Assembly: GCF_023195835.1 (NCBI RefSeq)
Contig: NZ_CP096199.1
Location: 2,232,001 to 2,296,000 of the forward strand
Length of the DNA stretch: 64,000 nt
Direction: 5' to 3'
Origin: Vibrio sinaloensis
GTDB taxonomy: Bacteria > Pseudomonadota > Gammaproteobacteria > Enterobacterales > Vibrionaceae
Shown here: in pieces, positions 8,875 through 19,874 of the stretch
How positions within the stretch are numbered: position 1 is the stretch's first letter
Layout of the letters: every line of letters starts with the position of its first letter
Notes under the pieces: model-generated
What the model saw: only the letters and a program-made list of their open reading frames with translations
What the model was told of the DNA's origin: nothing
Databases searched by the model: none
Translations under genes and position numbers: made by a program

Positions 8875-8977
8875 ATTAGCCTTTAGTTTTTCTAAATACT
8901 TGTATCAATTCTTATCGATTGTTAAAGCAATGTAAATTAATCATGATTGGCAAAATTTCATAATGTGAGAACTGAAC

Positions 8978-10237
8978 GTGAAAGTGGTTGTTTTGGGAAG
9001 TGGTGTCGTCGGTTTAACCAGCGCATGGTATCTGTCGCAAGCAGGTTGTGAAGTGACGGTTGTTGATAGGCAGTCGAGAGCAGCAGAAGAAACCAGCTTC
9101 GCCAATGCCGGTCAGATCTCGTATGGGTACTCATCACCTTGGGCTGCACCTGGTATTCCGAGCAAAGCGGTGAAATGGCTATTTGAGCAATATGCGCCAC
9201 TCAAGATCAAGCCTTCCCTAAGTCCGGAGTTGATTCAATGGGCAGGGAAGATGTTACTCAACTGTAACCTAGATAAGTATCGGATCAACAAAGCGCGGAT
9301 GCTGATGGTCGCCAATCGCAGTCGAGAGTGTTTAGCTAAATTAAATCAGCAGTATCAACTCGATTACCAAGGCCGCAGCCAAGGAACCTTGCAGATCTTT
9401 CGCAATGCCGCGCAGCTCAGCGCCGTTGAAAAAGACATCCAACTGCTTGAAGAGAGCGGAACACGTTATCAACTGCTAGACCCAAGCCAATGTCTCGAGC
9501 AAGAGCCTGGGCTTGCCAATATGCAAGGGCAACTGGCAGGTGGGCTGTATCTGCCAGACGATCAGACCGGTGATTGCTACCTGTTTTGCCAACAGCTGCA
9601 AAAGATGGCGCAGCAAGCGGGCGTCAAGTTTCTGTTCGATACCCATATCAAGCAGTTGGTCACCCAAGGGAACCAAGTTATCGCAGTGGACACCGACCAA
9701 GGCACGATTGAGGGCGACCGTTTTGTCGTGGCGCTAGGCAGCTATTCCAAACAACTGTTATTGCCACTGGGCATTGATGTTCCTATTTATCCAGTCAAGG
9801 GCTATTCATTAACGCTCCCGGTGATTGATGAGCAGCAAGCACCTAGCTCTACCATCATGGATGAAACCTATAAGGTGGCACTGACTCGATTTGCCCAGCG
9901 AATTCGAGTGGCCGGCACCGCAGAGCTCGCGGGCTTTGACCCTAGCCTGCCTGACAAACGCTTAGCGACGCTCAACCATGTGGTGAGCAACTTGTTCCCA
10001 AATGGGGTCGACTTTTCACAAGCGGAATATTGGACCGGCTTTCGCCCAATGACGCCTGACGGCACGCCGATCATCGGTCAAACGCCACTGAACAATCTTT
10101 ACACCAATACTGGGCACGGCACTTTAGGCTGGACTATGGCCTGTGGCTCAGCGGAGATATTGGCCGAGATCATCACAGGTAGTGGCCAAACGGCATCTGA
10201 GGAGCTCAGTTTGACCCGTTACCTTCGCTGCGCTTAA
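8978..10237 (+). CDS. dadA: D-amino acid dehydrogenase (FAD-dependent)
   Basis: The enzyme oxidises D-amino acids, classically D-alanine to pyruvate and ammonia, passing electrons to the respiratory chain. The 419 residues begin with the FAD-binding Rossmann motif LGSGVVGLTSAW, and the C-terminal block ends TNTGHGTLGWTMACGS, typical of the DAO/DadA family. RPMTPDGTPIIG also matches DadA. It is followed 293 bases later by a Na+/alanine symporter on the same strand and faces a LysR regulator, which together suggest an alanine-use group. No alanine racemase (dadX) lies nearby. Confidence 0.9.
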   Translation: MKVVVLGSGVVGLTSAWYLSQAGCEVTVVDRQSRAAEETSFANAGQISYGYSSPWAAPGIPSKAVKWLFEQYAPLKIKPSLSPELIQWAGKMLLNCNLDKYRINKARMLMVANRSRECLAKLNQQYQLDYQGRSQGTLQIFRNAAQLSAVEKDIQLLEESGTRYQLLDPSQCLEQEPGLANMQGQLAGGLYLPDDQTGDCYLFCQQLQKMAQQAGVKFLFDTHIKQLVTQGNQVIAVDTDQGTIEGDRFVVALGSYSKQLLLPLGIDVPIYPVKGYSLTLPVIDEQQAPSSTIMDETYKVALTRFAQRIRVAGTAELAGFDPSLPDKRLATLNHVVSNLFPNGVDFSQAEYWTGFRPMTPDGTPIIGQTPLNNLYTNTGHGTLGWTMACGSAEILAEIITGSGQTASEELSLTRYLRCA

Positions 10238-10252
10238 TTCCAACCATACAAA

Positions 10253-10302
10253 ACGCTACACCTATCGTAATTAACAAAATAATCGATAGACAGGTGTAGC
10301 GT
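10253..10302. repeat. Long imperfect inverted repeat after dadA
   Basis: The arm ACGCTACACCT (10253-10263) pairs with AGGTGTAGCGT (10292-10302). An inner pair TATCG/CGATA lies at 10263-10267 and 10284-10288. The right arm carries a 4-base insertion. No T-run follows, so it is a weak terminator candidate. The remainder of the 293-base dadA-symporter gap (10303-10530) is AT-rich and holds no other feature I can support. Confidence 0.5.
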
Positions 10303-10530
10303 GAAATCATCTTTACCTTCAACTATCCCACCTAGCTATCTTCGCATATAGACCATGCCAACCAGTCATATAGAATCAGCAATCACCATTAATTAACACT
10401 TTTTTAGCACTTTGTGTTTCGGCTCACGCAAATCAACATCAACAGACAAATAAATTAACAATTACGTTACAGAAAGGGTAATATCCCGCTCAGAAAACAA
10501 CCATTACAAAATAGAACAGGGAAAATACTT

Positions 10531-12072
10531 ATGCAGTCATTTGTTGATTTTCTGAATGGAATCATCTGGAGTCCGGTACTGATTTATCTGTGCCTGGGTG
10601 CTGGTTTGTTCTACTCAATCATGACTCGTTTCGTGCAAATTCGTCACTTTACTGAGATGTGGCGTCTGCTACTTTCAGGCAAAAGTTCATCGAAAGGCAT
10701 TTCATCATTTCAGGCATTAGCCGTTTCGTTATCAGGCCGTGTCGGTACAGGTAACATTGCGGGTGTGGCAGCGGCGATCGGTTTCGGTGGTCCTGGCGCG
10801 GTATTCTGGATGTGGGTAGTGGCCTTTTTTGGCGCCGCAACGGCATACGCCGAATCGACGCTGGCACAAATCTATAAAGAAGAAGACAACGGCGAGTTCC
10901 GTGGTGGTCCTGCTTACTATATTGAAAAAGCGATGGGGCAAAAGTGGTACGCGTGGATCTTTGCTATCGCTACTATCTTTGCTTGTGGTTTCCTACTTCC
11001 TGGTGTGCAATCAAACAGCATCGGTAACGCCGTTGAAGCAGCGTTTGGCTCTGGCGCAATGATTGAAACCGCCATGGGCACCTTTAGCTTTGCTAAAATC
11101 CTGACGGGTACCATCATCTCTGTGATCTTAGCGTTCATCATCTTTGGTGGTGTAAAACGTATTGCTAACTTCACCCAAATTGTAGTGCCATTTATGGCGT
11201 TGGCTTACATCATCACCGCATTTATCATCATCCTACTTAACATCGGTGAAGTGCCTCGTGTATTTGCGATGATTGTTGGCGATGCATTCACTCCTATGGC
11301 GGGTGTCGGTGCGGCCATCGGTTGGGGTGTAAAACGTGGTGTTTACTCGAACGAAGCAGGTCAAGGTACGGGTCCACACGCCGCTGCTGCAGCCAGTGTC
11401 GATCACCCAGCGCAGCAAGGTCTGGTTCAGTCTTTCTCGATTTACATCGATACACTACTGGTGTGTTCTGCAACGGCGTTTATGATCATCATCACTGGTG
11501 CATACAACGTTCACGGCGCTGAAGGTTTCCTAGTACAGAATCTCAGTGCAGACATCGCGGCTAACGGCCCTGTATTTACCCAAATGGCGATTGAAAGTGC
11601 GCTACCAGGTATCGGTAAACCGTTCATCGCGATCGCACTGTTCTTCTTTGCCTTTACCACCATCCTGGCTTACTACTACATCGCTGAAACCAATGTGGCT
11701 TACATTCGTCGTACCATCAAAGTGAATGGCGTTATGTTCTTGCTTAAGGTCGCGCTGATTGCTGTCGTATTCTACGGCACGGTTAAAACGGCCAACCTAG
11801 CTTGGGCAATGGGTGATGTGGGTGTTGGTCTAATGGCATGGCTAAACATTGTCGGCATTCTGATCATCTTCTTTATGTCTAAGCCCGCTCTGAAAGCGTT
11901 AAAAGACTACGAAGAGCAGCAGCGACAAGGTGTGGAAGAGTACACCTTCAACCCGGTCAAGTTGGGCATCAAAGGCGCTGACTACTGGGAAGATAAGTAC
12001 CGCCGCAAAACAGGTAAAGAGCCTCAAGCTGAAGCGGCAGATACTAAACCTGTCGAGCAGCCATCAACCTAA
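10531..12072 (+). CDS. Sodium:alanine (AGCS family) symporter
   Basis: An inner-membrane amino-acid:cation symporter of 513 residues with about ten hydrophobic helices. AGCS signatures are visible: LSGRVGTGNIAGVAAAIG near residue 67, GGPAYYIEKAMG near 125, and the block GWGVKRGVYSNEAGQGTGP near 264. The family imports alanine or glycine with Na+. Its position after dadA supports alanine uptake. A GGGAAA sequence lies 10 bases before the ATG. A strong bidirectional terminator follows. Confidence 0.93.
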   Translation: MQSFVDFLNGIIWSPVLIYLCLGAGLFYSIMTRFVQIRHFTEMWRLLLSGKSSSKGISSFQALAVSLSGRVGTGNIAGVAAAIGFGGPGAVFWMWVVAFFGAATAYAESTLAQIYKEEDNGEFRGGPAYYIEKAMGQKWYAWIFAIATIFACGFLLPGVQSNSIGNAVEAAFGSGAMIETAMGTFSFAKILTGTIISVILAFIIFGGVKRIANFTQIVVPFMALAYIITAFIIILLNIGEVPRVFAMIVGDAFTPMAGVGAAIGWGVKRGVYSNEAGQGTGPHAAAAASVDHPAQQGLVQSFSIYIDTLLVCSATAFMIIITGAYNVHGAEGFLVQNLSADIAANGPVFTQMAIESALPGIGKPFIAIALFFFAFTTILAYYYIAETNVAYIRRTIKVNGVMFLLKVALIAVVFYGTVKTANLAWAMGDVGVGLMAWLNIVGILIIFFMSKPALKALKDYEEQQRQGVEEYTFNPVKLGIKGADYWEDKYRRKTGKEPQAEAADTKPVEQPST

Positions 12073-12103
12073 TACCATAATCATCAAAAAAAGCAGTGGT
12101 TAA

Positions 12104-12138
12104 AAAAAAGGGGGTAGCGTGTTGCTACCCCCTTTATT
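12104..12138. terminator. Bidirectional terminator between the symporter and satP
   Basis: A 12-bp perfect stem (12107-12118 with 12124-12135, loop GTGTT) is flanked by an A-run on the left and T-rich sequence on the right, so it serves both convergent genes. Confidence 0.85.
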
Positions 12139-12181
12139 ATTCCCGTTCCATTAAATACTTCAGGCCATTCAGCGCTGTGCC

Positions 12182-12787
12182 TTATGCCGCAACCTGCTCA
12201 AGCTCAACCTGTTGCTCTGACTTGTTGTCACCAATAGGTAAAATGGTGCGGCCGTACTCGTTATTGAGCACTTGTGCCATGGCAAAGTAGATGGCACTCG
12301 CACCACAGAAAATACCCTCAAAACCGGCAATCGTACCGATCAACTCACTGCCGGTAAAATCACGAGCAGCTAGCAAAAAGAACAGAATCGTCAACGAGCC
12401 AAATACCACTTGTTTGGCTACCGGATAGCAAAGTGAGCCAATAAACATAAAGCCGGTGAACACGCCCCATAACAGCAAGTACCATCCCATAAAGCTTGCT
12501 GGGCTCGCAGGTAACCCCATGTAAGGCATTACGATAAGGCCGACTAACGTCAACCAGAACAAGCCGTAAGATGTAAATGCCGTGGTACCAAAAGTATCGC
12601 CACGTTTAAAGCACATCATGCCGACCAATACTTGGCTCAGACCACCATAGAAGATCCCCATCGCCAGAATCATAGAATCAATAGGGAAAAAGCCTGCATT
12701 GTGAATATTGAGCAGAATCGTTGTCATCCCAAATCCCATCAGTCCGAGTGGCGCTGGGTTGGCCAGTTTTGTTGACATCTTGCACAC
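12182..12787 (-). CDS. satP: Acetate/succinate uptake transporter (GPR1/FUN34/YaaH family)
   Basis: A 201-residue six-helix inner-membrane protein with the family start motif [17 protein letters not shown] and the C-terminal GRTILPIG. It is close to E. coli SatP throughout, with about 12 extra C-terminal residues ([15 protein letters not shown]). SatP imports acetate and succinate with protons. The start at 12787 follows an AAGG-type sequence. A small inverted repeat (GCGCAA/TTGCGC, about 12858-12876) lies in its upstream region. Confidence 0.92.
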   Translation of the reverse strand: MCKMSTKLANPAPLGLMGFGMTTILLNIHNAGFFPIDSMILAMGIFYGGLSQVLVGMMCFKRGDTFGTTAFTSYGLFWLTLVGLIVMPYMGLPASPASFMGWYLLLWGVFTGFMFIGSLCYPVAKQVVFGSLTILFFLLAARDFTGSELIGTIAGFEGIFCGASAIYFAMAQVLNNEYGRTILPIGDNKSEQQVELEQVAA

Positions 12788-12891
12788 CTTTAAAAAAAAT
12801 TAATAAAAATTACGCGCGAAGTTTAATCTTGTTCAACAAAAATGATAGAGGCCGCAAGCGCAATCTAAGGTTGCGCAAATCATACTATGAA

Positions 12892-12923
12892 CAAAAAACG
12901 GCAACTCCTTGGAGTCGCCGTTG
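12892..12923 (-). terminator. Intrinsic terminator of the chitinase gene
   Basis: On the minus strand a 12-bp stem with one mismatch (12898-12909 with 12912-12923) is followed by six T (plus-strand A-run 12892-12897). It lies 36 bases past the chitinase stop. Confidence 0.75.
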
Positions 12924-12959
12924 TTAGTAAGTAGAGCTAAAAACTATTGAACATGTCGC

Positions 12960-14672
12960 TTATTGACACGAAATCTGATCCCAGAACCAGTTTGATTGAA
13001 TGGGAGACTCCCATACCCCAGGGCCATTTTTGGCCATAAAACACTTGCCTAGATAAGTGACTTTGTCGCCATCGGCCACTTGTGTTGAACCCGGTTGCCA
13101 CTCGATGAAGGTGGAAGGCGTTGGCGCAGGCTCTGGCGCAGGCTCTGGTGTCGGCTCTGGTTCCGGCTCTGGTTCCGGCTCAGGCGTAGGTTCTGGTGTT
13201 GGTGCTGGCTCTGGAGACGGCTGTGGTTCCGTTGGCGTCCCTGCGATCAACTCCCAAGGCCCACCTAAGCTAGGGTCATCGCCCTGGGTCCACCATTTAG
13301 CACGGTAAGTCGCCCCTTGATGGGTGACCTCTTCGCCACCGGTGTAGACTTTGTTTGCATCCCAATCAGTGTCATTTCCGGGGCCGGTTCCTGGATCAAC
13401 AGGTCCTAACTCTTCCACGATTCGGACTTCGGGCCAGCTAGCATGCGATCCGTAAAAGTTAGTGACACACTTTTCGTAGTCTCCAGCCACAAGTGCCGAG
13501 TAAGCGGTTTGAAAGCCAACTAACTCACACTCAAAAGAGTAACCACCCGGACGGTCCGCATAGTATTTCCAGTTGCCATCCCAGTTGGTATAAAGCACAT
13601 CGGTTGCACCGTTCAAGTTTAAGCTGCCATAAGGGGTTTGTTGCCAACAAGTATCCTTTTCGTCAGCCTCTAGCGGGATTTGATAATGGTCTGATAATCC
13701 TTGCCAGTAACGAATGCGATTGACGGGTTGGCCTTTATCTTTATTTTGCTCACCACACTCAATACCACCATTGATGATATTGATGGTGGTGCCAAAGCCA
13801 TAGCCAATCCCAGCGTCGATTTCGCGCTGTGAAGGGGTCCAGGTTTTATCGATCACATGCAACATGGCCGGCTTTGGCGCTTGTGGAGTTAGGAAAAACC
13901 AAATCGCCGAGGCAAGGTTCAACCACGAGTCCGCCACCAGCCCCGGATTATTGAGCAACACCGACGCATCGCCATCGAACATCGCCTCAGAGAAAGCGCC
14001 ATAGTTAAAGTGGTAAGAAAGCTGCTTGGCGCCACGTCCAAAGTAACCTTGACCAGCGGCACATGGCCACTTCTGGTTTTGCCAATCGTTCTGACCACAT
14101 CCTGTGGTGTACCCCTCTTGGCCTTCAGACCAGCCCATTTCTCGAACATGGACCAGTGCTTGTTGCCACTCTTCTAGCGCCAGAGGGTTGTCGGAGATAT
14201 TGTCTTTGGCAATATGACCGCCCGTTTCTTGGGCAAAATGAGCAAAGGCAGTTACGATCGAGCGCTTACAAATAGCGTCTGAGTCTCGCCCATCGGTGTA
14301 TTCCGCACAAAAGGCGGGAAACTTACCGATTGCGCGTAAAAAACGTGTGTAGGTGTACTCAGGTGCCGCCATGTGGGTGAGAAAATCCCACTCTTGGCGG
14401 GGAAACACGCGCTCAGCTCGTTTGACGTTGTCTGGGTTGGTCGCCAATCCCGCATCAATCGCCTCTACCACACTGTTCGGTGCAGTGCGCAGCGCTTGAG
14501 ACCAAATTTGGTACATGGGGTTAGCCGTTTTCTGTTGCTCGACGGCTTCGATATCAGCACGTGCAATCACGTAGCCGGTCGGGTTGTCAGGATCGGGCTG
14601 AATGTTCATTGTCGCCCATGTCGGCGCAGCGGCGAGTATCGTGAGTGCAGTTAGGTAGGAGGTTTTGTTCAT
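12960..14672 (-). CDS. Secreted GH19 chitinase with two CBM5/12-type modules
   Basis: The enzyme cleaves chitin outside the cell by the inverting GH19 mechanism. Taking ATG 14672 (AAGGA upstream) gives 570 residues and a clean signal peptide ending near TWA-T (about 21). The frame is open to 14732, but that adds 20 residues before the signal sequence. The GH19 core spans about 90-430, with the catalytic Glu near 149 in FAQETGGH and [14 protein letters not shown] as substrate-cleft motif. A CBM5/12-like module ([20 protein letters not shown]) covers about 434-479. A Pro-Glu-Thr linker covers about 480-521, then a C-terminal chitin-binding-like domain with two Cys. It is monocistronic. Confidence 0.92.
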   Translation of the reverse strand: MNKTSYLTALTILAAAPTWATMNIQPDPDNPTGYVIARADIEAVEQQKTANPMYQIWSQALRTAPNSVVEAIDAGLATNPDNVKRAERVFPRQEWDFLTHMAAPEYTYTRFLRAIGKFPAFCAEYTDGRDSDAICKRSIVTAFAHFAQETGGHIAKDNISDNPLALEEWQQALVHVREMGWSEGQEGYTTGCGQNDWQNQKWPCAAGQGYFGRGAKQLSYHFNYGAFSEAMFDGDASVLLNNPGLVADSWLNLASAIWFFLTPQAPKPAMLHVIDKTWTPSQREIDAGIGYGFGTTINIINGGIECGEQNKDKGQPVNRIRYWQGLSDHYQIPLEADEKDTCWQQTPYGSLNLNGATDVLYTNWDGNWKYYADRPGGYSFECELVGFQTAYSALVAGDYEKCVTNFYGSHASWPEVRIVEELGPVDPGTGPGNDTDWDANKVYTGGEEVTHQGATYRAKWWTQGDDPSLGGPWELIAGTPTEPQPSPEPAPTPEPTPEPEPEPEPEPTPEPAPEPAPTPSTFIEWQPGSTQVADGDKVTYLGKCFMAKNGPGVWESPIQSNWFWDQISCQ

Positions 14673-14883
14673 CGGACTAGTCCTTATGTCAATTGCTGTC
14701 ACAAGACTAGAAAAAAGCACAGAGTGCTGCACGCAAAGCTGGGGTCACAAACGTCAAGTTGCGAGACAGTGTTCAAATACAACAGATCTCTACATTCTGT
14801 ACCAGATAAAACTGTCTGGTCGATTCAAAAACTATTCTTTTACTTATCAATAGGTAACTAGATTCATCTCGCCATTCAATAGG

Positions 14884-14913
14884 CGAAAAAAAACCAGCTC
14901 GAAAGCTGGTTTT
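14884..14913 (-). terminator. Intrinsic terminator of guaBA
   Basis: A perfect 10-bp stem (14890-14899 with 14904-14913, loop CGAA on the plus strand) followed on the minus strand by a T-run, 22 bases past the guaA stop. Confidence 0.85.
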
Positions 14914-14934
14914 CTCACAACAATTAACAGGAGA

Positions 14935-16488
14935 TTATTCCCATTCGATGGTTGCTGGTGGCTTACCAGAAATGTCGTAAACGACGCGCGAAATACCGTC
15001 AACTTCGTTGATAATGCGGTTAGAAACCTTACCTAGGAAATCGTATGGCAGGTGAGCCCAGTGCGCAGTCATAAAGTCAATAGTTTCCACTGCACGCAGC
15101 GACACCACCCAATCGTACTTACGGCCATCGCCCATGACACCAACAGAGCGCACCGGTAGGAACACAGTGAACGCTTGCGATACTTTATGGTAGAGATCCG
15201 CGTTATGCAGCTCTTCGATAAAGATAGCATCCGCACGACGCAGCAAATCACAGTACTCTTTCTTAATTTCACCAAGAACGCGAACACCTAGACCAGGACC
15301 CGGGAATGGGTGACGGTAAAGCATGTTGTAAGGCAAACCAAGCTCTAGACCAATCTTGCGCACCTCGTCTTTGAACAGCTCACGTAGTGGCTCAACTAGG
15401 CCCATTTCCATATCGTCTGGCAAACCACCCACGTTATGGTGTGATTTAATCACGTGCGCTTTGCCGGTTTTAGACGCCGCAGATTCGATAACGTCTGGGT
15501 AAATCGTACCTTGAGCAAGCCACTTGGCGTTTTTCAGCTTCTTCGACTCTTCGTCAAATACATCAACGAATACGTGACCAATGGTTTTACGCTTCTCTTC
15601 TGGATCTGACTTACCTTCCAGCGCTGCAAGGAAACGCTCTTCCGCATCCACTTTGATGATGTTGAGACCGAACTTATCGCCGAACATCTCCATCACTTGC
15701 TCGCCTTCGTTCAAACGAAGCAAGCCGTTATCAACGAACACACAGGTCAGCTTATCGCCGATGGCACGATGAACCAGCATAGCCACAACCGATGAATCGA
15801 CACCACCTGATAGACCTAGGATCACTTCATCGTCACCCACTTGCTCTTTAATGCGAGCCACCGCGTCTTCGATGATAGACTCAGATGTCCAAAGACGCTC
15901 ACAACCACATACGCCAAGAACAAAGTTCTCTAGCATTTGTAGGCCTTGTTTGGTGTGCGTCACTTCTGGGTGAAACTGAACGCCGTAGTATTTTTTCTCT
16001 TCGTTGGCCATTGCCGCGTATGGGCAAGTGTCGGTTTCGCCAACTTTAACGAAGTCCGCTGGAATTTCGACCACTTTATCGCCGTGGCTCATCCATACGT
16101 CTTGCGTGGCTTCAAGATCTTTAAATAGCGCCGACTCACCGGATACTTTTACTTGCGCATAGCCAAACTCACGCTCGTTCGAACCTGCAACCTTGCCGCC
16201 TAGCTGCTCAGCCATAGTTTGCATTCCGTAACATACGCCAAGTACTGGCACACCAGAGTCAAATACATATTGAGGAGCGCGAGGAGAGTTGTCTTCTGTC
16301 ACACTTTCAGGACCACCAGATAGAATGATGCCATCTGGATTGAATTCACGAATATCCGCTTCTTCTACATCCCAGCTCCAGAGTTCACAGTAAACGCCGA
16401 TTTCACGAACGCGGCGAGCCACAAGTTGAGTGTACTGAGAACCGAAGTCCAAGATCAGAATACGTTGGTCATGGATATTTTTAGTCAT
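14935..16488 (-). CDS. guaA: GMP synthase (glutamine-hydrolysing)
   Basis: GuaA aminates XMP to GMP with ATP and glutamine. The 517 residues start with a class I glutamine amidotransferase domain (nucleophile Cys in GVCYGMQ near 86, His/Glu in FHPEVTHT). The ATP-pyrophosphatase P-loop [10 protein letters not shown] lies near 227. A dimerisation domain ends in PPATIEWE. Length and motifs match the family. It is the second gene of guaBA, 97 bases after guaB. Confidence 0.98.
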   Translation of the reverse strand: MTKNIHDQRILILDFGSQYTQLVARRVREIGVYCELWSWDVEEADIREFNPDGIILSGGPESVTEDNSPRAPQYVFDSGVPVLGVCYGMQTMAEQLGGKVAGSNEREFGYAQVKVSGESALFKDLEATQDVWMSHGDKVVEIPADFVKVGETDTCPYAAMANEEKKYYGVQFHPEVTHTKQGLQMLENFVLGVCGCERLWTSESIIEDAVARIKEQVGDDEVILGLSGGVDSSVVAMLVHRAIGDKLTCVFVDNGLLRLNEGEQVMEMFGDKFGLNIIKVDAEERFLAALEGKSDPEEKRKTIGHVFVDVFDEESKKLKNAKWLAQGTIYPDVIESAASKTGKAHVIKSHHNVGGLPDDMEMGLVEPLRELFKDEVRKIGLELGLPYNMLYRHPFPGPGLGVRVLGEIKKEYCDLLRRADAIFIEELHNADLYHKVSQAFTVFLPVRSVGVMGDGRKYDWVVSLRAVETIDFMTAHWAHLPYDFLGKVSNRIINEVDGISRVVYDISGKPPATIEWE

Positions 16489-16585
16489 TTTGAGCAGTCT
16501 TTTTAGGCTAAGTGATTAAAACCGAGGCGAGTCTACTCGCCTCATATTAATGCTTTCAGGAAAAGCGACCGTTTATGTTGAGTAA

Positions 16586-18052
16586 TTAGTTACCCAAACG
16601 GTAGTTTGGCGCTTCCTTAGTAATCTGTACGTCGTGTACATGTGACTCTTGCATGCCAGCACCAGAGATGCGAACAAACTCAGCTTTGGTGCGCATATCT
16701 TCAATCGTTGCGCTGCCGGTTAAGCCCATGCTTGAACGTAGACCACCCATTTGCTGATGAACGATTTCCTTCAGGCGACCTTTGTATGCAATACGGCCTT
16801 CGATACCTTCAGGGACAAGCTTGTCTGCTGCGTTATCAGTTTGGAAGTAACGGTCAGATGAACCTTGAGACATTGCGCCTAGTGAACCCATACCACGGTA
16901 TGCTTTGTAAGAGCGGCCGTTGTATAGAATCACTTCGCCTGGCGCTTCTTCGGTACCTGCGAACATAGAGCCAACCATCACACAAGACGCACCAGCCACA
17001 ATCGCTTTACAGATATCGCCCGAGAAGCGGATACCACCGTCGGCAATCACGGGGATACCGTACTCATTAGCCACCTCCGCCGCGTCAGCAATGGCAGTAA
17101 TTTGTGGAACACCCACACCCGTTACAATACGAGTGGTACAGATTGAACCTGGACCGATGCCCACTTTCACTGCGCTTACGCCAGCCTCGATCAGCGCTTT
17201 AGCGCCCGCACCAGTGGCAACGTTACCGCCGATAATATCAAGATTAGGGTAAGCTGCGCGGGTTTCGCGAATACGTTGCAGTACGCCTTCCGAATGGCCG
17301 TGTGACGAGTCGATAAGCAGTACGTCAACGCCTGCTTTAACCAATGCATCAACACGCTCTTCGTTACCTGCGCCAGCACCGACGGCGGCACCAACACGTA
17401 GGCGGCCACGGGCATCTTTACATGCGTTAGGTTTACGTTCTGCTTTGTGGAAGTCTTTGGCAGTGATCATACCGGTCAGTTGGAACTCATCGTTAACCAC
17501 CAGCACTTTTTCAACACGCGCTTCATGCATTTTCTCTTGCACTTCTTCGCGAGTCGCGCCCTCTTTTACTGCAGCAAGGCGTGATTTTGGCGTCATCACT
17601 GCTTCTACTTTCTTAGATAAGTCAGTGACAAAACGAACGTCACGGCCAGTGATGATACCAACCAACTCATTGTTGTCAGTAACGACAGGGAAGCCAGCAA
17701 AGCCGTGTTTATCAGTGAGAGCCACAACATCAGCAATCGATGCGTTCGGGTTAACGGTAACAGGGTCAGTGACCACACCCGCTTCGAACTTCTTCACTTT
17801 TTCAACTTCTGCCGCTTGCTGTTCAATCGACATATTTTTGTGGATAAAGCCAATGCCACCCTCTTGCGCTAGCGCAATGGCTAGACGCGCTTCGGTTACG
17901 GTGTCCATCGACGCCGAAATCATAGGGATGTTTAAGCTAATGTTCTTGGTTAGCTGAGTGCGAAGATCAGCTGTGTTTGGGAGAACGGTGGAGTGTGCTG
18001 GCACAAGGAGTACGTCATCGAATGTCAGCGCTTCTTTGGCAATTCTTAGCAT
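16586..18052 (-). CDS. guaB: Inosine-5'-monophosphate dehydrogenase
   Basis: GuaB oxidises IMP to XMP with NAD+, the committed step to guanine nucleotides. Start ATG 18052 gives 488 residues beginning [16 protein letters not shown], as in E. coli; the open frame reaches 18088 but the extra 12 residues are atypical. The (beta/alpha)8 barrel is interrupted by two CBS domains (about 95-205). The catalytic Cys loop GPGSICTTR is near 300 and the flap/finger region GMGSLGAM is present. It leads the guaBA operon and is divergent from xseA. Confidence 0.98.
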   Translation of the reverse strand: MLRIAKEALTFDDVLLVPAHSTVLPNTADLRTQLTKNISLNIPMISASMDTVTEARLAIALAQEGGIGFIHKNMSIEQQAAEVEKVKKFEAGVVTDPVTVNPNASIADVVALTDKHGFAGFPVVTDNNELVGIITGRDVRFVTDLSKKVEAVMTPKSRLAAVKEGATREEVQEKMHEARVEKVLVVNDEFQLTGMITAKDFHKAERKPNACKDARGRLRVGAAVGAGAGNEERVDALVKAGVDVLLIDSSHGHSEGVLQRIRETRAAYPNLDIIGGNVATGAGAKALIEAGVSAVKVGIGPGSICTTRIVTGVGVPQITAIADAAEVANEYGIPVIADGGIRFSGDICKAIVAGASCVMVGSMFAGTEEAPGEVILYNGRSYKAYRGMGSLGAMSQGSSDRYFQTDNAADKLVPEGIEGRIAYKGRLKEIVHQQMGGLRSSMGLTGSATIEDMRTKAEFVRISGAGMQESHVHDVQITKEAPNYRLGN

Positions 18053-18285
18053 TTGCAATATCTCACAATTAGAGGAGTAAAAAGACAATCCAAAGTCTCA
18101 TCGTTTCGCATAATGAGGGCAGCAACTTCAACAAAATAAACTGCATTTGGATTAGATATTGCGGACGGATTATACGGCCAACGAAATCGCTTGGCTACAC
18201 ATTTTTCTATTTTTTATTTGCATTCACCCCCTTGATATGTATTATATTGCCGCTAATTTCCATACCCACGCCTATGAGATTAGCT

Positions 18286-19617
18286 GTGTCTTCTCTGACC
18301 AATCCGAACATCTTCACTGTTTCTCGTCTCAATGCTGAAGTCCGTCTGTTACTCGAAAATGAAATGGGCATCGTTTGGTTAATCGGCGAAATCTCTAACT
18401 TCTCTGCGCCTGTTTCTGGCCACTGGTACCTAACGCTTAAAGACTCTCGTGCTCAGGTCAAATGTGCCATGTTTCGTGGCAATAATCGTCGCGTCACTTT
18501 CAAACCTCAAAATGGTCAACAAGTCCTGGTCAAAGCCCGTTTGTCACTGTACGAGCCGCGTGGCGACTATCAGTTGATCATCGAGTCGATGCAACCAGAG
18601 GGCGATGGTCGATTACAACAGCAGTTCGAAGAGCTGAAAATGAAGCTCGCAGCAGAGGGGCTGTTTGCTCAAACCAGCAAGCGTGCACTTCCGGAGCATC
18701 CGCAATGCGTGGGTATTGTGACCTCAAAAACCGGCGCTGCGCTGTTCGATATTTTGGATGTCCTCAAGCGTCGCGATCCATCGCTACCGGTGGTGATCTA
18801 CCCCACTATGGTTCAAGGCGAAGAGGCCGCCATTCAAATTGCCCAAGCGATAGGCCGAGCGAACAGTCGTAATGAATGTGATGTGCTGATTGTTGGCCGT
18901 GGCGGTGGTTCGTTAGAAGATTTGTGGTGCTTTAACAACGAGGTACTCGCTCGCACCATCGCCGCCAGCCAGATCCCCATCATTAGTGCAGTTGGCCACG
19001 AAGTGGATGTGACGATTGCTGATTTCGTTGCGGATATGCGCGCACCTACCCCATCAGCGGCCGCGGAGTTGGTCAGCCGAGACAATAGCCACAAAGATCA
19101 AGCGCTGAACTCTCGCCAGCATAAATTAGCCAGTGCTATGCGCTACTATTTGAGCGAACAGAGACAGCAAGCCACCGTGTTGCTGCATCGTCTAGAGCGT
19201 CAGCATCCCAATAATCAGCTCCAGCGTCAAAGCCAACAACTGGATGAGTTGAGTGCACGTCTGCAGCGAGCTATCAGCAAACGGATTGATGTCCAGCAGC
19301 AAAAGCTGCAACAGCAACAGCATAAAATCGCGCTGCACTCGCCAATCAAACGTCTCGCCAACCAACAGGCCAGTCTGCAACGGTTAGAGCAGAAACTGTT
19401 AGATGCCATGGACCGTAAGCTACTCAATGCACGCCACCAATTGGCACTTGCCGCAGAAAAACTCGACACCGTGAGCCCTCTTGCCACACTTAAGCGTGGT
19501 TACTCCATCACTCAAACAGCGCATGGTCGCGTGATTACCCAAGCGACAGACGTCAAAACGGGCGACACTTTGGTCACCCGTTTATCTGACGGCGAAGTCC
19601 GCTCGACCGTCAATTAG
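18286..19617 (+). CDS. xseA: Exodeoxyribonuclease VII large subunit
   Basis: The large subunit of exonuclease VII degrades single-stranded DNA from both ends. An N-terminal OB-fold ([17 protein letters not shown]) is followed by the catalytic domain with [11 protein letters not shown] and [18 protein letters not shown] coiled-coil region and a C-terminal segment with KRGYSITQT follow. The frame opens at 18232. GTG 18286 (443 residues) matches the Vibrio/E. coli N-terminus; ATG 18274 is a close alternative and neither has a strong ribosome site. Its last 4 bases overlap the convergent zinc-ribbon gene. Confidence 0.95.
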   Translation: MSSLTNPNIFTVSRLNAEVRLLLENEMGIVWLIGEISNFSAPVSGHWYLTLKDSRAQVKCAMFRGNNRRVTFKPQNGQQVLVKARLSLYEPRGDYQLIIESMQPEGDGRLQQQFEELKMKLAAEGLFAQTSKRALPEHPQCVGIVTSKTGAALFDILDVLKRRDPSLPVVIYPTMVQGEEAAIQIAQAIGRANSRNECDVLIVGRGGGSLEDLWCFNNEVLARTIAASQIPIISAVGHEVDVTIADFVADMRAPTPSAAAELVSRDNSHKDQALNSRQHKLASAMRYYLSEQRQQATVLLHRLERQHPNNQLQRQSQQLDELSARLQRAISKRIDVQQQKLQQQQHKIALHSPIKRLANQQASLQRLEQKLLDAMDRKLLNARHQLALAAEKLDTVSPLATLKRGYSITQTAHGRVITQATDVKTGDTLVTRLSDGEVRSTVN

Positions 19618-19838
19618 TCTTTGGCGTGGAACTGGAACTTTACTCGAGACTTAGATTTTAACTCGTTACAACTATTACAAAAATAGTTCGCCGCACCACA
19701 CGCTTGCAGCTTCTCCAATTGCGCCGCGCAATCAGGGCAAAAACCGACCTTATCGAAATTAGATTGACACTGATTGCAGTGATATTGGCCTGTCCATTCT
19801 AGCTCTTGGTGACAACTTGGACACTGGTTCTCATTCAT
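19614..19838 (-). CDS. yfgJ: Zinc-ribbon protein, YfgJ-like
   Basis: A 74-residue protein with four Cys pairs in two ribbon-type knuckles: [24 protein letters not shown] and CNSCNELK. Length and knuckle order match E. coli YfgJ, which also sits beside xseA and der. The family probably binds two zinc ions; its cellular role is unknown. It converges on xseA with a 4-base overlap (stop codons overlapping). Confidence 0.8.
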   Translation of the reverse strand: MNENQCPSCHQELEWTGQYHCNQCQSNFDKVGFCPDCAAQLEKLQACGAANYFCNSCNELKSKSRVKFQFHAKD

Positions 19839-19874
19839 ATTGTTCTCAATTAAACAGGTGGCTTAGCCTTTAAT

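Noticed and set aside
18085..18110. PurR-like sequence upstream of guaB
   Set aside because: Only about 6 of 16 consensus positions match, which is not above chance.
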